Assembly: GCA_963932465.1 (NCBI GenBank)
Contig: OZ010792.1
Coordinates: forward strand, 513,283,100 to 513,347,099
Length of the DNA stretch: 64,000 nt
DNA from: Maratus speciosus
Taxonomy: Eukaryota > Arthropoda > Arachnida > Araneae > Salticidae
Reading direction: 5' to 3'
Shown here: positions 22,236-35,330 of the stretch, one piece after another
Position numbering within the stretch: the first letter of the stretch is position 1
Layout: the number at the start of each line of letters is the position of its first letter
Notes under the pieces: generated by a model
What the model saw: the letters and a program-made list of their open reading frames with translations, nothing else
What the model was told of the DNA's origin: nothing
Databases searched by the model: none
Program-made: the position numbers and the translations under genes

Positions 22236-22446
22236 ATATAATAAAATGCTTTGTAGCAATAACACAGCGAGAATTGATTGTTATATGAGTTGAACGCACA
22301 CACCTCATTTAAACCAAGCATAGCTCGGTCTTCTCCGCTGGTATGTTTCTAATTATTGAGTGTGAAATTTTCGTTTAATTAATGCCATTGATTCTATTTA
22401 AAATCGTATGTAAAGGAAGTCATGGTTATAGCAGCCAGGATATTAT

Positions 22447-22451
<5 letters not shown>

Positions 22452-22490
<39 letters not shown>
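22452..22490. repeat. T39 homopolymer
   Basis: 39 uninterrupted T. No LINE or SINE body adjoins it that I can recognise. The interval to 22870 is AT-rich and empty. Confidence 0.9.
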
Positions 22491-22494
<4 letters not shown>

Positions 22495-22870
22495 GTTATA
22501 CGACTTTAAAGGAAATAAACGATATTCTTTGGAAAATGTTTGATTCCTTTAATTACAATTCATAGCATAAAACACAAATTTTGTATCAATTAGCAAAGAT
22601 GCTGAACGTATAACGCAACTTCAATCATACTACTAACATAAAAAATATTGTATAATATGTAAAGAGTAAAATATATCCTAAGCATATTGTATTAAGGGGC
22701 TATGTCACTCACGCGAAGACACTGACAAGCTAGTGTTAAACCTATGGGGGAGTTCTTTTAAAATAGCTCGCTTACATTTCGATATTTTTAAATATACATT
22801 TTTTTTGCAATGGATAGATGAGGTTCATCCATATAAAGAACGTTTTCTACCTTTTTGATTTTGATAGCGG

Positions 22871-23994
22871 TTTTTAGGTAGATTTCGAAAGAAATACTAC
22901 CTATTACATTCTCTTCTATGTTGGAATTTCTGAAAATATTTTGCAGATCTACTCCGATCATGACCCCTAGAACCTAAAACCACCACCAGTTCAAAACTTT
23001 ATCTATCTATCTATCTATACGTACATATGTATCACTTTTTTAGGAACACGATAATTTCCATAATTCTCCACAAATCTTTTCCAAACTTATACATAAAATC
23101 AAAAAGCAGAAAATCTCGGTCAAGTTCGTTAATGGGCAAAATAGGGCCAAGTGGGCGCAAATGAGGAGGGTGTTTTAGAAAAAAGAGAAAACCCATAACT
23201 TTTTAATTATGATACCTATCGGATCAGTTTAAAGTTATTATTACTTCTAGGAAACGGCCAAAATAATATTTATGACAGATGTTTGATATCATTAAAAATG
23301 GCCTCAAGATTCGAAAAAAATAGTGCTTTTAGAAGAAAAAAATTCATAACTTCGTCAATTCACAAGATATCAAATCCGCTTAAATTTATTATGGATTTTC
23401 TTAATATTATCTACAAATTTTACATTTACAAGTTTTTGCTAGAATCAACTTTTACAGAAAAAAGAGGTGGGATTTGATGAAAAAAAAATCACATCTCCAT
23501 TAATCCACCACTAAGGTGATAAAAAAGTATTATTGGTGTGATAAAAATTTTTGACAATCCTCAGAGATGCTGTATATGAGGTTGCATTATTAAACGCGCG
23601 CGTGTCACAATGGAAAGAACGCTAGACCTTTAAAATATAGTGTGTGGTTCACTTAATGAAACAATCCCCACACGGTTTTAATTTATTATATAAATCTTCT
23701 TAATATTATCTATAACTTTTGTAGTAACAAGTTTTTGATTTAACGGATGTTATTACTAAAAATATACTCAAGGGATGAAAAAAAAAAAGGGTTGACGAAA
23801 AAATTATCGGATTAATATCATTCTGATAAAACCAACTCTTACAGAAAAATGAAATTAAAAACTCGTCAAAAGCGGCCAGATAAAATTATTAAACTGGGTT
23901 TATCTCTAATCTTGATTTAGTTTTTGTTGGTGAAATTAGTACTTAACTTCGAAATCTACCTGCGCTTGTAGGCCGAGCCGGCAGGGATTTTATT
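22871..23994 (-). mobile_element. HINE/Helentron-like element, family B, copy 1
   Basis: Read on the minus strand: the 5' part has CCCTGCCGGCTCGGCCTAC and AGGTAGATTTCG, then internal units of about 310 bp (TTCTTAATATTATCTA near 23398 and 23697), a (TATC)n microsatellite near 22999-23020, GGTGGTGGTTTTAGG, and a 3' hairpin AGGTAG...CTACCT. The 5' AGGTAGATTTCG and terminal CGAAATCTACCT form subterminal inverted repeats. It has the same layout as the copy at 54041-54974. No protein-coding capacity. Confidence 0.6.
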
Positions 23995-23998
23995 TTAA

Positions 23999-24048
23999 TG
24001 CAGATACTTTCACTATCGGAACTGGTTTCGAAAGTGAAAGTTGCATAA
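23999..24048. repeat. Hairpin of about 18-bp stems
   Basis: ATGCAGATACTTTCACTATC pairs with GTGAAAGTTGCAT across GGAACTGGTTTCGAAA. It lies directly beside the preceding element's 5' end. Confidence 0.55.
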
Positions 24049-24359
24049 AAAAATTAAAGCAAAATCAAAAGAGTATAATTACATCGATTATAGCTATCCA
24101 ATGCAATATATACTATATGTTACAATGACGGCGATTTTGTAACGATGAGGCTATCCAAAACAGTAAGCAAAATTTATGTAAATGTTTTATTTGCGTCATT
24201 GTATCCAAACCAAGTGAAATGTGTGCAAATGGATAGTATGACGCAGAGAAACCTTTTATAAAAATTTTATTTACAATTTAGGAATGCGTGGCAGGAAAGA
24301 TAATTCAATTTATTGAAATAAATACATTTCAATGTATAATATAGGTTCAGTGAAAGTGA

Positions 24360-24897
24360 TATATTTAACAGTGTATTGGAAAATTAAAAGTATTGGTTAG
24401 ATGTGTAAATATATTTTAACCAAAACAAAAATAATTTAAATTGAATTTTAAAACAAAACCTTTTAAAGCAACGTCAAGGCGTCACTTAAATTTTATATCA
24501 TATCTTATAAAACTCATATTTTGTATTTATGAGAGATGCGGATGAAAGAGCATCAGCGAATAAATTTTTAAACATTTTTTCATGTTGAACATAGCTTTTG
24601 CACATGCGATTATAAATAGAACAAAAATAATATTTAACATTGTATTGGGAAAGTAAAAGTATTGGTTAGATGTGTAAATATATTTTAACCAAACCAAAAA
24701 TAATTTAAATTGAATTTTAAAACAAAACCTTTTAAAGCAATGTCAAGGCGTCACTTAAATTTTATATCATATCTTATAAAACTCATATTTTGTATTTATG
24801 AGAGATGCGGATGAAAGAGCATCAGCGAATAAATTTTTATACATTTTTTCATGTTGAACATAGCTTTTGCACATGCGATTATAAATAGAACTAAAGT
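24360..24897 (+). repeat. Recent tandem duplication, 269-bp unit
   Basis: Two adjacent copies (about 24360-24628 and 24629-24897) differ at only a few positions, such as AACAGTGTATTGG against AACATTGTATTGG. The remainder of the intron to the exon at 25706 (24898-25705) shows only AT-rich sequence and a short TA tract. Confidence 0.85.
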
Positions 24898-25705
24898 AAA
24901 ATGACGAAATAAGTAATACAAATATATTTTAATTAATAATATAGCGACACTCAAAATTTTACGTCATTATTTTCAAATGCATATTGAAAATTCTCAGAGC
25001 CTTAAGATAAAGTGCTGCGTTACAAACTTTTAACCCGTTAAGGATTTTTGTATTGATTAAATATTACGGGCATGGCCCCTGGTATAATGATCGACCTAAA
25101 TATAAATATCACAAACATGGCCCATGGTACGTCAGTAAAGGCTAATGGGATTACTAATAAACCGTTTGTGGTATATCTACTGCAATTATTACATCAGGTT
25201 GTAATTACTTATCAAATATTACACAAAAGTAAACGATTTGCATCTTACACATGTATTTACATTCCGTAAGTCGTGCGCGTTTGTTACAACTTAGGGCCGA
25301 TTTGCCGAACCGTGGAATGGCTCGAAGGCTGCGCGATCGTGTTTACGTTTTAGACCCCGGCTGTTGAAACATAAATTGTAGGTTAAGGGGTTAAAGATAA
25401 CACCTTAGACGGGGTATATATAGAGGGGTTTTTAAACATATATATCCTCATGGAAAGAACATTCTATATATATATATATTTTTTTTTTTTTTCAGATTTA
25501 TCCGAGTATGCGTTTATGAAGACCTTCCTTATTAGAAAATAACAGTTTTAAAAATGTAAGATGGGCTTATTTTGAGGCAGACCTTATATTACTATTATCC
25601 TGAAAAATCATGCTAGGTCTTATTTTTATTGAAACACGGTAGTAGTGGTACTGGGGATAATTTTATTTCAATGTAATTTTGATAGTCTTTTTTAAATTTT
25701 TATAG

Positions 25706-25798
25706 TGGGCTTTTAACAAGTTATGCAGTCATGCAGATTATGACTAAAACTAAAGGCAGACTGAATGTACCACTGTATATCATTCGAAGATACTTAAG
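25706..25798 (+). CDS. nrf-6-like acyltransferase, third exon
   Basis: 93-nt exon from a TTTTTATAG acceptor to a GTAAGA donor. The first base completes the Ser of FILSG. The rest encodes GLLTSYAVMQIMTKTKGRLN, then a short basic stretch ending RRYLR. This fits the family's second membrane segment (SGLL-SY) followed by a cytoplasmic K/R-rich loop and the RYxRLTP signature, which is split between this exon and the next. Flanking introns are 12.5 and 12.8 kb. No frameshift or stop is present. Confidence 0.86.
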
Positions 25799-25999
25799 GT
25801 AAGATTTATGTTTTTATTCCTTTTTGATTTCATATATATAGCTTTAATAATATTTTCATAGCCATATTATAGCCATAATATTTATACAGAAAATTAAGTT
25901 TTATTGGTATGAAAACTACAGTTTAAGGTTATGCGATGTTATTGACTTTTGGATTAGTAAATAACTCGCAAATGTATTTCATTTAAAAAGCTAAGATAA

Positions 26000-26570
26000 T
26001 AACAACGATTTTACTGAAAAGTGTTATTAACACGATAATGATGACAGAGCATTTTAAAAAATTATAAAAAAGTTCTAACAGAGTTGTTGTGGCTTATCTC
26101 TCAAAGAGTTGGCCTGATATTTTTACTATATCACTATTTAAAAGTCACTTTATTACATTTTATTGGATAAATCGATTTGGATTCATTAGAAATATTTCCA
26201 GAAAAACAATACGGAAAAGTGTTATTAACACAATAATAATGACTTGGTATCTCAAAAATTTATAAAAAAGTTCTAACATAGTAACCATCGGATGGGTGAT
26301 TCAAAGATTAGGTCCGATATTTTTATTATATCACCATCTAAAAGTCATAATATCACATTTTATCGAATAAATCGATTTGGATTTACTAGAAAGATTTCTA
26401 CGAAAATAATACGGAAAAGTGTTATTAACAAAATAATAATGAGTCAATATCTCAATTTTTTTTTCTTTTTTTAAGTACCAAAACAGCAACCACGGGTGCA
26501 TGCCCCAAAGATTAGTCCTGATATTTTTACTATATCATTATTTAAAAGTCACAATTCTACAAATTGTCAG
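26000..26570 (+). repeat. Tandem repeat of about 198 bp, three units
   Basis: AAAAGTGTTATTAACA recurs at about 26018, 26216 and 26413; GATATTTTTA(C/T)TATATCA recurs at the same spacing. The units have diverged by roughly 15-20 percent by eye. Confidence 0.75.
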
Positions 26571-26752
26571 GTCAATGCGCGTTCTAGTTCTGCAAATTAA
26601 CTAGTTGTAAAAATTTTCAAAAAGATATTTTACTCTTTCAATGCTTTATGAAATTTAAGGAGCCTGGCATATGTTAAAATGTTACTAAAGAAGCACTTTA
26701 ACCCTTCATTTCCCATTTAAGTTCTAATAAAACATTTTTTTTTCGATATATG

Positions 26753-26755
26753 CAC

Positions 26756-26800
<45 letters not shown>

Positions 26801-27059
26801 GGACCAGACTTCCTGTAGGAATCGGAAAAATAGTTGCCCTTATCGTATCGGAAAAATTTCCGACCCACCTCGAAATAAAATCAGTAAAATCGGAATAAAA
26901 TCCGCAAACTTGAAATAAAATCCGTAAAGTACCGTTTTAATGAATGTTTCCTTTTTTTTATGGGTTTTATTCCGAGCTGGGTCGGAAAATTTTCCGGTAC
27001 GATAAGGGCAACTATTTTTCCGATTCCTACAGGAATACTGTTCGGATTTTTTTACAGTG
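26753..27059. mobile_element. Palindromic MITE with CACTGTAAAAAA ends
   Basis: Termini CACTGTAAAAAA and TTTTTTTACAGTG. Inside, CCTGTAGGAATCGGAAAAAT with GTTGCCCTTATCG mirrors the right side almost perfectly. The left end carries 40 A (26759-26798), an expansion of its terminal A tract. A target duplication is not obvious. Confidence 0.75.
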
Positions 27060-27597
27060 TGGTTACTGGAACAAAAATCTCTTTACGATTTTCATGCATA
27101 AGATCTAAATAATTTTACTAATGATAAATCATGAAAAAATGTAGTATTCATCTTTTTCAAGACATGGTAAATAGATAATTTAGGAAATGTCAAACTGTCG
27201 CGAGTCAAAAGGGCATGAGGGAGTTGGAAAGGTCATAAAAAGTAATTGATTATAGTTAGAATTTTTCTATATTGTTACGCAAAGAGCAAAATCAATTAAA
27301 CAACATTCAGATTTGTTTATCAATTGGTTAAGTTGATATAAAAAAAAAAGTAATTGATAAAATCCATTGATTCAATCGATTTTATCAAAATCGATTGATT
27401 TAACAGACAAACTGATAAATTTCTAAATTTCCAAATTGATTAATTGACTAATTGAAATGTATTACTAAATTGAGTAAATTGCTTTAATAAACTGACCTTA
27501 TAAATAGTCTATTTGAAACGTCAAATTCATCTTCGTTTACTATATAAAAATACGAAAACATTCAAAAAATGATATCCTAAAATGCATTTCAAAAATA

Positions 27598-28022
27598 GGT
27601 GTGATGAAACATAAAAATGATTTTCAAAAATCAAAAACTCTAGATGTTAAAAGTATAAATAGACAGCACTCCAAGCGCTTCCGGCTAAACCTAAGCCATT
27701 GTCAAGAAGAAAAATCAGTGGAGAAATTTTATCATACCAAAATCCGCGCATTTGGTTTGAATTGCTTCCTATTACAGGAGAATTTTGCCTTCCAAGTGAT
27801 TGATCTTGGTTTACCCCCCCCCCCCTCTCTTTCATTATTAATGGTTTTGACCGCCTGCGGGCAGTCTGAAAGAGGTTTCCAGTATTCGTATATCAGTCAT
27901 CGTCGAGTTTTCTCCTTGACAGTGGCTTAGGTTTAGCCGAAAACACTTGGAGTGCTTTTTATTTATACTTTTAACATCTAGTGTTTTTAGTTTTTGAAAA
28001 CCGTTTGTGTATTTCATTACAC
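27598..28022. repeat. Inverted repeat with about 125-bp arms
   Basis: Arms 27598-27720 and 27895-28022 correspond, with landmarks GGTGTGATGAAA / TTTCATTACACC and CTAGATGTTAAAAGTATAAA with its complement. The loop holds a C12 run. The overlapping 109-codon frame is an artefact of the repeat. Confidence 0.7.
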
Positions 28023-28448
28023 CTGTTTTAGTAGCATATTTTAGTGAATCATTTTTTGAATTTTTTCATATTTTTATATAAATTGCTTTATTTTAAATTA
28101 GTCAATTAACTGATACTAATTCATCTTTTATATCAATTAATTAACTTTTATGTTAATTAGCTTCATTCACTTAACGTAGTTTATATCAATCTTTTTTTTA
28201 AAACTGAGACTATAACAATATAAAAAAGAATTAAAAAATTCCATTGAAAAAAGAAAGTGAAATATGAATTTAAGAAAAAAAGGTTTTATATTTCATAACA
28301 CAGCTATACATAGATATTATTTAAAAGCTATATTGTATGTATAATATATACATATATCAGGGTTTATGCTAAAAGCATAAATTGTAATCACAAATAATTT
28401 TTTATTCTTCTTTTTAAATGTCTTCCATATTAATTCTCTTTTAGCATA

Positions 28449-28450
<2 letters not shown>

Positions 28451-28513
<63 letters not shown>
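28451..28513. repeat. (TA)n microsatellite
   Basis: About 60 bp of alternating TA. The flanks 28023-28450 and 28514-28630 are AT-rich without other features. Confidence 0.9.
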
Positions 28514-28517
<4 letters not shown>

Positions 28518-28639
28518 GAATCATTTTTAAGATATGCGCCGTGTTACCGTTTTTGAAAGTAGAGATCTCCCTTAACTCCTTTATGAATCAGTGCGACCAT
28601 GTAATTATTGTACTTAAAAAATATATATACCCGTAAGGC

Positions 28640-28980
28640 ATGGTGACGTTACGGCGACGTCGTTGTGAAGTCACACTGTGACTTTGTGACCGTCGATGTG
28701 AAGTCACGGTGACTAGAATGTGAAGTTGTTATGGCCGTTTTAGAGCCCATTTGTGACGTCACATTGAGACCAATTTGCGAAGTCACGCTGAGACCAATTT
28801 GTGAAATATGTGTCATTTGTGACGAAATTGTCATTAACACTGTGATGATTCTGTGACGACAGTGGCAATGTTGTGAAGTCACATTGTGACGATTTCGTGA
28901 AAATTGTGTAATTTGTGACGATTTTGTCATAACTTTGTGACGAATATGTGATTACAATGACAATGTTGTGACAGCTTTAG
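28640..28980. repeat. GTGA/GTCAC-rich tandem block
   Basis: Imperfect repeats of TGTGAAGTCACATTGTGAC type, including an exact TGACGTCA octamer near 28756. A related block lies at 38100-38390. Confidence 0.7.
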
Positions 28981-29099
28981 ATACAAGACATTTATTGAAA
29001 AATGAAATCACTAATCGAGTCCAATCAATGAACCTAGACAATGGAGGTAGGAGGGATTATGAGTAAAAGAAAATTCTGAAGTTCACAGAAAATTTTCAG

Positions 29100-29580
29100 A
29101 ATGTTTTTTTTCACGATACTTTGTCGAAATTTGCGTTTTTTTCGCGATCCTTCGGCGAAATTTGCCTTATTTGCACAATTTATTGACAAAATTCCACGTT
29201 TTTTCGCTATGCTTTGACGAAATTTGCTTCTTTTCGTTACGTTTTGACAAAATTAGCTTTTTTTCGCGATCCTTTGAAGAAATTCACGTTTTTCTTCAAT
29301 CTCTTGACGAAATTGCGTGCCTTAGATGAAATTCACTTTTTTTTCCACGACCTTTTGGAAGAAATTTAGATTTTTTCGCGATCATTTGAAAAAATTCACC
29401 TAATTCGCGTGATTTAATTACAAAATTTCGCCTTTTTGCGGTCCATTAACGAAATTCGCGTTTATTCTGCAATCATTTGACAAAATTTGCTATTCTTAGA
29501 TGAAATTCGCTTTTTTTCCACGATCTTTTGACAAAATTTGAATTTTTTCGTGATCCTTTGACGAAATTCACCTTTAAACA
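29100..29580 (+). repeat. Minisatellite of about 35-45-bp units
   Basis: More than ten degenerate repetitions of TTTTTTCGCGATCCTTTGAC followed by GAAATTCGC. No coding potential. Confidence 0.75.
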
Positions 29581-29745
29581 ATCTATTTTTTCTTTTTTAT
29601 AAACAACATAGCAAATATAATAAATTTTTGCGAGTAAAAGAATAATTAGGTAATATGTTATTTTCTCATTCTACTTTTGCAATAATAAAGTTACAGCAAA
29701 TTGGAGCTAAAGAAGAATGAAAGAATGATATCTGCTCAACAACTA

Positions 29746-30607
29746 CCGTATTTACTCGCGTAATAGTCGCACTTTTTTTGCCAATTTTTCATTGTGAAAG
29801 TCTAAGTGCGACTATTATGCGGAGAAATCTAGTACACAATATTATACACTCTAATGCTAAAACATTACTGGTAAACACATTATAATAAAATTAGTAACTT
29901 ATCAAATGTTTCCAAATTATGTGTTTATTAAGGACCATTTTTATTTTTATGGTAATATTTTTATAGACATAAAATTTACAAATAATCTTTGTGAAAATTT
30001 TGACAAAAAATTCTCATAATAAATAACATTCAATGAAGGTATCAGTATCACTATTGTAATGTGAATCGGTGTCTGAAAAATCTCTGTCATTCCATAAAAT
30101 GTCATCTTCGCTTCCGTCCAAAGCGTTGGAGATACTCGTCTTCTTAAAACTTTTTGAAGTTATATCGCTTGTTATTAAAGTAGAGCTTTGTAATATACAA
30201 CTACATATTTGTTCCAGGGATTGATGCATTACTTTTTCATTCGGAGTTTTTTCTTTCTTCTCTATATCCATATACTCGTTTCATATTGCCCTTAAACAGT
30301 TTGTTAACCGATATGACGAACGGTTGCAAAATCGATGTCAGTCTTCCAGAAATTATCACAAGATTTGTTTTGCTTTTGAATGTTCCTTCTTTAAATCATC
30401 AACAAGATGTCCCCGGAAATTATCGATACCAACATGGCTGGATTTTTGAGCAATGCTCTAGACCTTTTCTTCCAAATATTGTGAACCCAATCTTTCATCA
30501 TTTTTTCATCCATCCAATTTATGCGAAAAAAATATTTTGATGATTTTTTTCTACTTCAAATCGAGGGGAGGGGGGAGGGGGTGAGACTATTACGCGACTA
30601 AACACGG
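29746..30607 (-). mobile_element. pogo/Tigger-like element, truncated, with TA duplication
   Basis: Ends CCGTATTTACTCGCGTAAT and ATTACGCGACTAAACACGG are inverted repeats (about 24 of 27 positions). TA flanks both (29744-29745, 30608-30609). It contains only the second half of a transposase gene, so it is an internal-deletion derivative. Confidence 0.82.
30014..30540 (-). pseudogene. pogo-class DDE transposase C-terminal half, frameshifted
   Basis: On the minus strand from about 30540 downward, three frames in turn show family landmarks: MDEKMMKDWVHNIWKKRSRA, then DNFRGHLVDDLKKE, then ISGRLTSILQPFVIS with VNKLFKGNMKRVY. A last 85-codon frame (30271-30014) follows with SKSFKKTSISNALDGSEDDI. 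Pogo/Tigger DDE transposases show WxxxVWxxR, DxFRGH, GGxTxxLQPLDVxxNKxFK and SFKKCGISNALDGTEDD in this order. At least two frameshifts and stops separate the pieces, and the N-terminal CENP-B-type DNA-binding domain and first catalytic Asp are gone. It is a dead transposase. Confidence 0.85.
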
Positions 30608-30609
30608 TA

Positions 30610-31150
30610 TTGTAATGAATGGAAAGAGAAAAAGAATTAATTAGTATAAAAATGTTAAGCTCAGAAAGAGCTTCTTCGGTAGAGGTTGAATAAATATTTT
30701 TGTTTACTTTACTTTTCAACTCATATACACCAAATAAAGAAATTAGTTAAAGATTGAAAAGACAGATTTTTTAGCACTGTATGTTAATAATCATCACTGA
30801 GTTGTGACAATGTTGCTCTGATATTTTGAGGATTTTCGATATAATTGGTTATTCTTATATTTACTCTGTATGTGTAACTAATTTTCATAATATACACATA
30901 TATTTGGTTAACATATATGCATGTGTGTAAGTTTAGATGTTGGTAATTAATAGTAATATTCCTTTGTACAAATGCAAGATGGACTGCAAACCACATTTGC
31001 TTGTTTTGTTATTTGTGCCACTAACTAAATTATATTTATTTGCTGTTTTTATTAATTCTGCAATTACTTACTGTTCCCTCCAGGCAATTTTTTTAAAGTT
31101 GCAGCAACCTGCTCCTTTTAAAATTGGCAAAATACACCATACAAAAAAAA
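30610..31150. other. Intron sequence without recognised features
   Basis: AT-rich, short ORFs only, no repeat partner seen elsewhere in the window. Confidence 0.4.
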
Positions 31151-33310
31151 AAATTCTTCTGACCAGTGCCGGGAGGAAGAGGTAGCTTTCATATTCCTTA
31201 TTTTAAAAAAGCCAACTTATATTATTCAAACACACGAAGCTCAATTTAGTGGAAACCGAATAGAGGAGATTCATTACTAATTTTTATCAATACTAAATCA
31301 TTATGAATGAGAATTTCGCGAAATTAGTCAGCTTTATCCAAGCTGCTTTTATTTAAAATAACTTATATTTGACTGCCAAATTCGGCGATTTCTTAAAGTG
31401 CCTGCCATTTTAAGACAACATGGTGGATGAGGCTAACCAGTGAACTTGGTCGGAGCCTTAGTAATTGCTGTGCACATGCTCACTCACATCGGAATCGGTT
31501 GATATATACAAGTGCTGTCGCAGGCAAAAAATCAGATTTTTCAAAATGTCACCCACATTAGAAATTGAAACTACTATATCTGAGCCATTTTTTAAGATAA
31601 AGACAAACAAAAAAATGCTCCTGAATCCTTATATCAAGGTCAAATACTTAAGAAAAAACCTTTTTCAATTTCTAATTTTTTTGCACCTCACTTTAAATAT
31701 AATTTTTTTTAATTTAATGGCCGCCATTTTGAAAAGAGATGGTTGATGAAGCTGGCCAGCGAACTTGGTCGAGATATTGATGTATACTATCCACATGCCT
31801 TCTTACATCGAAATAGGCGAATACATGTGTTATCGCGTGACAAATACAAGATCGTTTCAAAATGTTAGCCATGCTAGAAATTCCAAGTGCTGTAATTCAA
31901 CCATTTTTTAAGATATAAACAAAAGAACAAATTTTCAGAAACAAAAACTGCCCCGGAATCTTTGTATCAAGGCCAAACACATTAGAAAAAAATCTTTTTC
32001 ATTTTCCAATTTTTTAATACCTCATTTTAAATTTTTAATTTAATTTTTTTTAATGGCAACCCTTTTGAAACAAGATGGCGAATGAAGCTGGCCAAAGAAC
32101 TCGGTCGAGACATTGGTATGTACTATGTACAGACCAAGTTACATCCAAATCGGTTCATAAATACTCCTGTTATCGCGTGACAAAAATCAGGTCGTTTTAA
32201 AATGTCAGCCACAATATAAATTCAAAATGCTATAACTCAGCCATTTCTTTAGATATAGACGAAACAAAAACTGTTCCGGAATCTTTGTATTAAGGTCAAA
32301 CACATACAAAAAAATCTTTTTCATTTTCTAATTTTTTGGTATCTCATTTTAAATTTTAATTTTTTTTAATTTTTTTAAATGGCCGCCATTTTGAAACAAG
32401 ATGGCGGATGAAGCTGGCCAACGAACTCGGTCGAGATATTTGTATGTACTATGTACACACCAAGGTACATCCAATCGGTTCATAAATACGCCTGAACGTG
32501 ACAAAAATCAGGACGTTTCAAAATGTCAGCCACGCTAGTAATTCAAAATGCTATAACTCAACCACTTTTTAAGATACAGACGAAACAAAAACTGCTCCCG
32601 AATCTTTTTATCAAGGTCAAACACATAAAAAAAAATATTTTTTCAATTTTCAATTTTTTGGTACCACATTTCAAATTAAAATTTTTCTTAAAAATTTAAA
32701 TAGCCGCCATTTTTAAACAAAATGGCGGAAGAAGTTGGCCAACGAACTCGGTCGAGACATTGGTATGTACTATGTATAAACGAAGTTACATCCCAATCGG
32801 TTCATAAATACGCCTTTTATCGCTTGATAAAATTCAGGACGTTTCAAAATGTCAGCCACGCTAGAAATTCAAAATGCTATAACTCAGCCATTTTTTAAGA
32901 TATAGACGAAACAAAAACTGCTCCGGAATCTTTATATAAAGATCAAGTACATAAGAAAAAAATATTTTTCCATTTTCAATTTTTTGGTACCACTTTTCAA
33001 ATTTTAAATTTTTAAAAAAATTTTAAATGGCCGCCATTTTGAAACAAAATGGTGGATGAAGCTGGCCAACGAACTCGGTCGAGACATTGGTATGTTCTAT
33101 GTACACACCGAATTACATCCAAATCGGTTCATAAATACGAGAGTTACAGTGTGACAAAGGTCAGATATATATATATATATATATCAATTTTGAACGGAGG
33201 GTGGTTTCGGGGTCTGGGGGTCATGATCGATGAAAATATATCAAAATGTTTTGAAATCGCTTTCCTCCGAACGGCTGCAATAGGTAGCTTTTTGACCTAC
33301 CTAAAAAAAA
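31151..33310 (+). mobile_element. HINE/Helentron-like element, family A, copy 1
   Basis: 5' segment CAGTGCCGGGAGGAAGAGGT followed by AGCTTTCATATTCC; about five internal units of roughly 325 bp, each with AATGGCCGCCATTTTGAAAC, GGCGGATGAAGCTGGCC and TCAAAATGTCAGCCACGCTAG; a (TA)n tract near 33165-33184; GGAGGGTGGTTTCGGGGTCTG; and a 3' AGGTAGCTTTTTGACCTACCT. Same architecture as family B. A second copy begins at 59553. No protein reading frame of note. Confidence 0.65.
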
Positions 33311-33649
33311 AAAAAAGTGAAATTTACCTTTAGTTGCAATCAGAGATTTCTTATAAAAAACTTCCCCATATCACAGTATTTCTAAATCAGTGTGCCCAAG
33401 ACCTTGCAAAAATTATAGAACTTTATTTCTTTAGAAAATACAAGATATTGTTAAATCAACTCGTTATTTAAATAACGACAATGTATTTTTCAATTTGTAG
33501 TTCATAAAATCCTTAAAAATTAATGTCACTTTATTTATCAAATTAACAAACTATATACTTTTTTCTCATAGCATTACTAAACACATTACTAATACATTTA
33601 CTCATGAAGCTCTGTCTTATGCTCTGTTTTTACTGAACTAGCACCTCTT

Positions 33650-33925
33650 TTTAATAAATTTGACAAATAACACCTAAAAGCATTTTTATATGGAAAATAT
33701 GAATTATTTATTCAAATAAAATTTTGAAATTCAATAGCGATACTTTCATATTAGCAATATTCCAAGAGTTAATAGTCGAAGAAATCGCCAAAGATTTTAC
33801 TACCTACAGCAGTTTTTTCTTAAATTCTAATAGTTTTAGTAGTTTAAGCGAGCAGTTCGATTATATGTTTCTTAAATTTGTGTTTTATTTATGTACATTT
33901 TTTGATGAAGTTTTAAATTTACTAT
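33650..33925 (+). repeat. Dispersed repeat, copy 1 (pair with 37755-38025)
   Basis: About 270 bp that recur 4.1 kb downstream at roughly 85-90 percent identity by eye (CAATAGCGATACTTTCATAT, GTGTTTTATTTATGTACATT). A 67-codon frame here is broken in the other copy, so it is not a gene. The surrounding 33311-35320 is otherwise AT-rich and empty. Confidence 0.7.
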
Positions 33926-35330
33926 AAAGGTTTTAGAATAATGTGTGGTGAACATTTTATATATACAGTCTGTTACAAATGCAGGTAATCATATTTACTT
34001 TTATATGACACAGTAAAATAAAAAATAATGAAAATAATATAAAATTTTTAGCCATTTTTATGTGAATAAAGTATAAAAATTCAAGCCATAATCACAAAAT
34101 AGAAACACTCATTGGTTCATAATTACTATTATTATTTTATTTACAGGATTAGATGATAATTATAAATAACAAGTCCCTTTAATTAGTCTGTTTTCTAATA
34201 GAGTGTATAGTATAGATATTTCGAAGTTTATGCGTATAAAATCATTAAGGAAGTAAAATATTAAAAGTATCCAGAAAAAAAAAATAACGAAATATATTTT
34301 ACATTTTACCTTCATTCATTCAAGCACATGGATATGTTTTTTAATGATTAAAATCTTTCAATCAAACCATATTTGATTTCTCACTGGGTTGCATAATTTC
34401 TATATTTGTGAACAAATTGAGACACCGGTTTACTTTGAAAACTTTTCGTTCATAATGTTTAACTGAAAAGTTCTTACCAGCTAAGGATATCTCTTTATAA
34501 ATTTTTATATCTTTTCTCATATCGAATAAAATCATATCATTGACATCATTGAATCATATCATTGACACTGATTTTTTTCCCCTTAATACTGCGTATGCAT
34601 GATATCCTTTAAATAGTACTTCTCCATTATGTTAAAAAATTCTTATTTCTTCTAAATAGAATAAACTATCTTCTTTTCTTCTGAACAGATATTAATTTTT
34701 AAATAAAAATGTGCAACGCAAATTGTTTCAGAACATCAAAAAATTTATTCTATAAAAAGGCCTTTTTATTTAGTACGTTAAATACATTTAAATATTTGCT
34801 ATTTATGTTAAACTTTGATTATAATATTTTTATACGTCATTTTAAAGCTTGAGAAAAATGTGATTTTAACCTATAATATTTTAAAACAAAACAAATCTGA
34901 TTAAAATTAATTTATATAATTGATTTTAATTATCTGATTAAAATTGTTGATAGGCAGTTATTTATTTCAATAAATTAAATAATAAATCTACTGAACTTTA
35001 TTAGGTTAATGAAATATTTATAAGAAAATGCTGAAAACTTTAAAATTTAAAGAAAAGCAAACTCTGGAATAAAATATTTTTTCTTACCCTTTTTTTCCCC
35101 TTAACGTTGTTCTTTAAATTCCAATGTAATTCATGTTTAAGGAAGAACAAATTTTAGAAGTAGAAAATATGTCCAATTATAACTACAATAGCAATGATGG
35201 GAATCATTTTAAACCACACCAAAGCTACTGTGATTATTTCGAACTGATATTTTTGTCGAAAGTACTATCTTGGGATGATTATTCCTATGAATTTTTTAGG
35301 TTAAATGTTTATACCTGACAGACTGCACAT

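Noticed and set aside
27601..27930. 109-codon ORF
   Set aside because: Lies within an inverted repeat, with the reverse complement producing related frames; includes a C12 run and no family motif.
33724..33927. 67-codon frame that looks protein-like
   Set aside because: The second copy of the repeat (37755-38025) breaks the frame with stops and indels, so no selection for a protein is visible.
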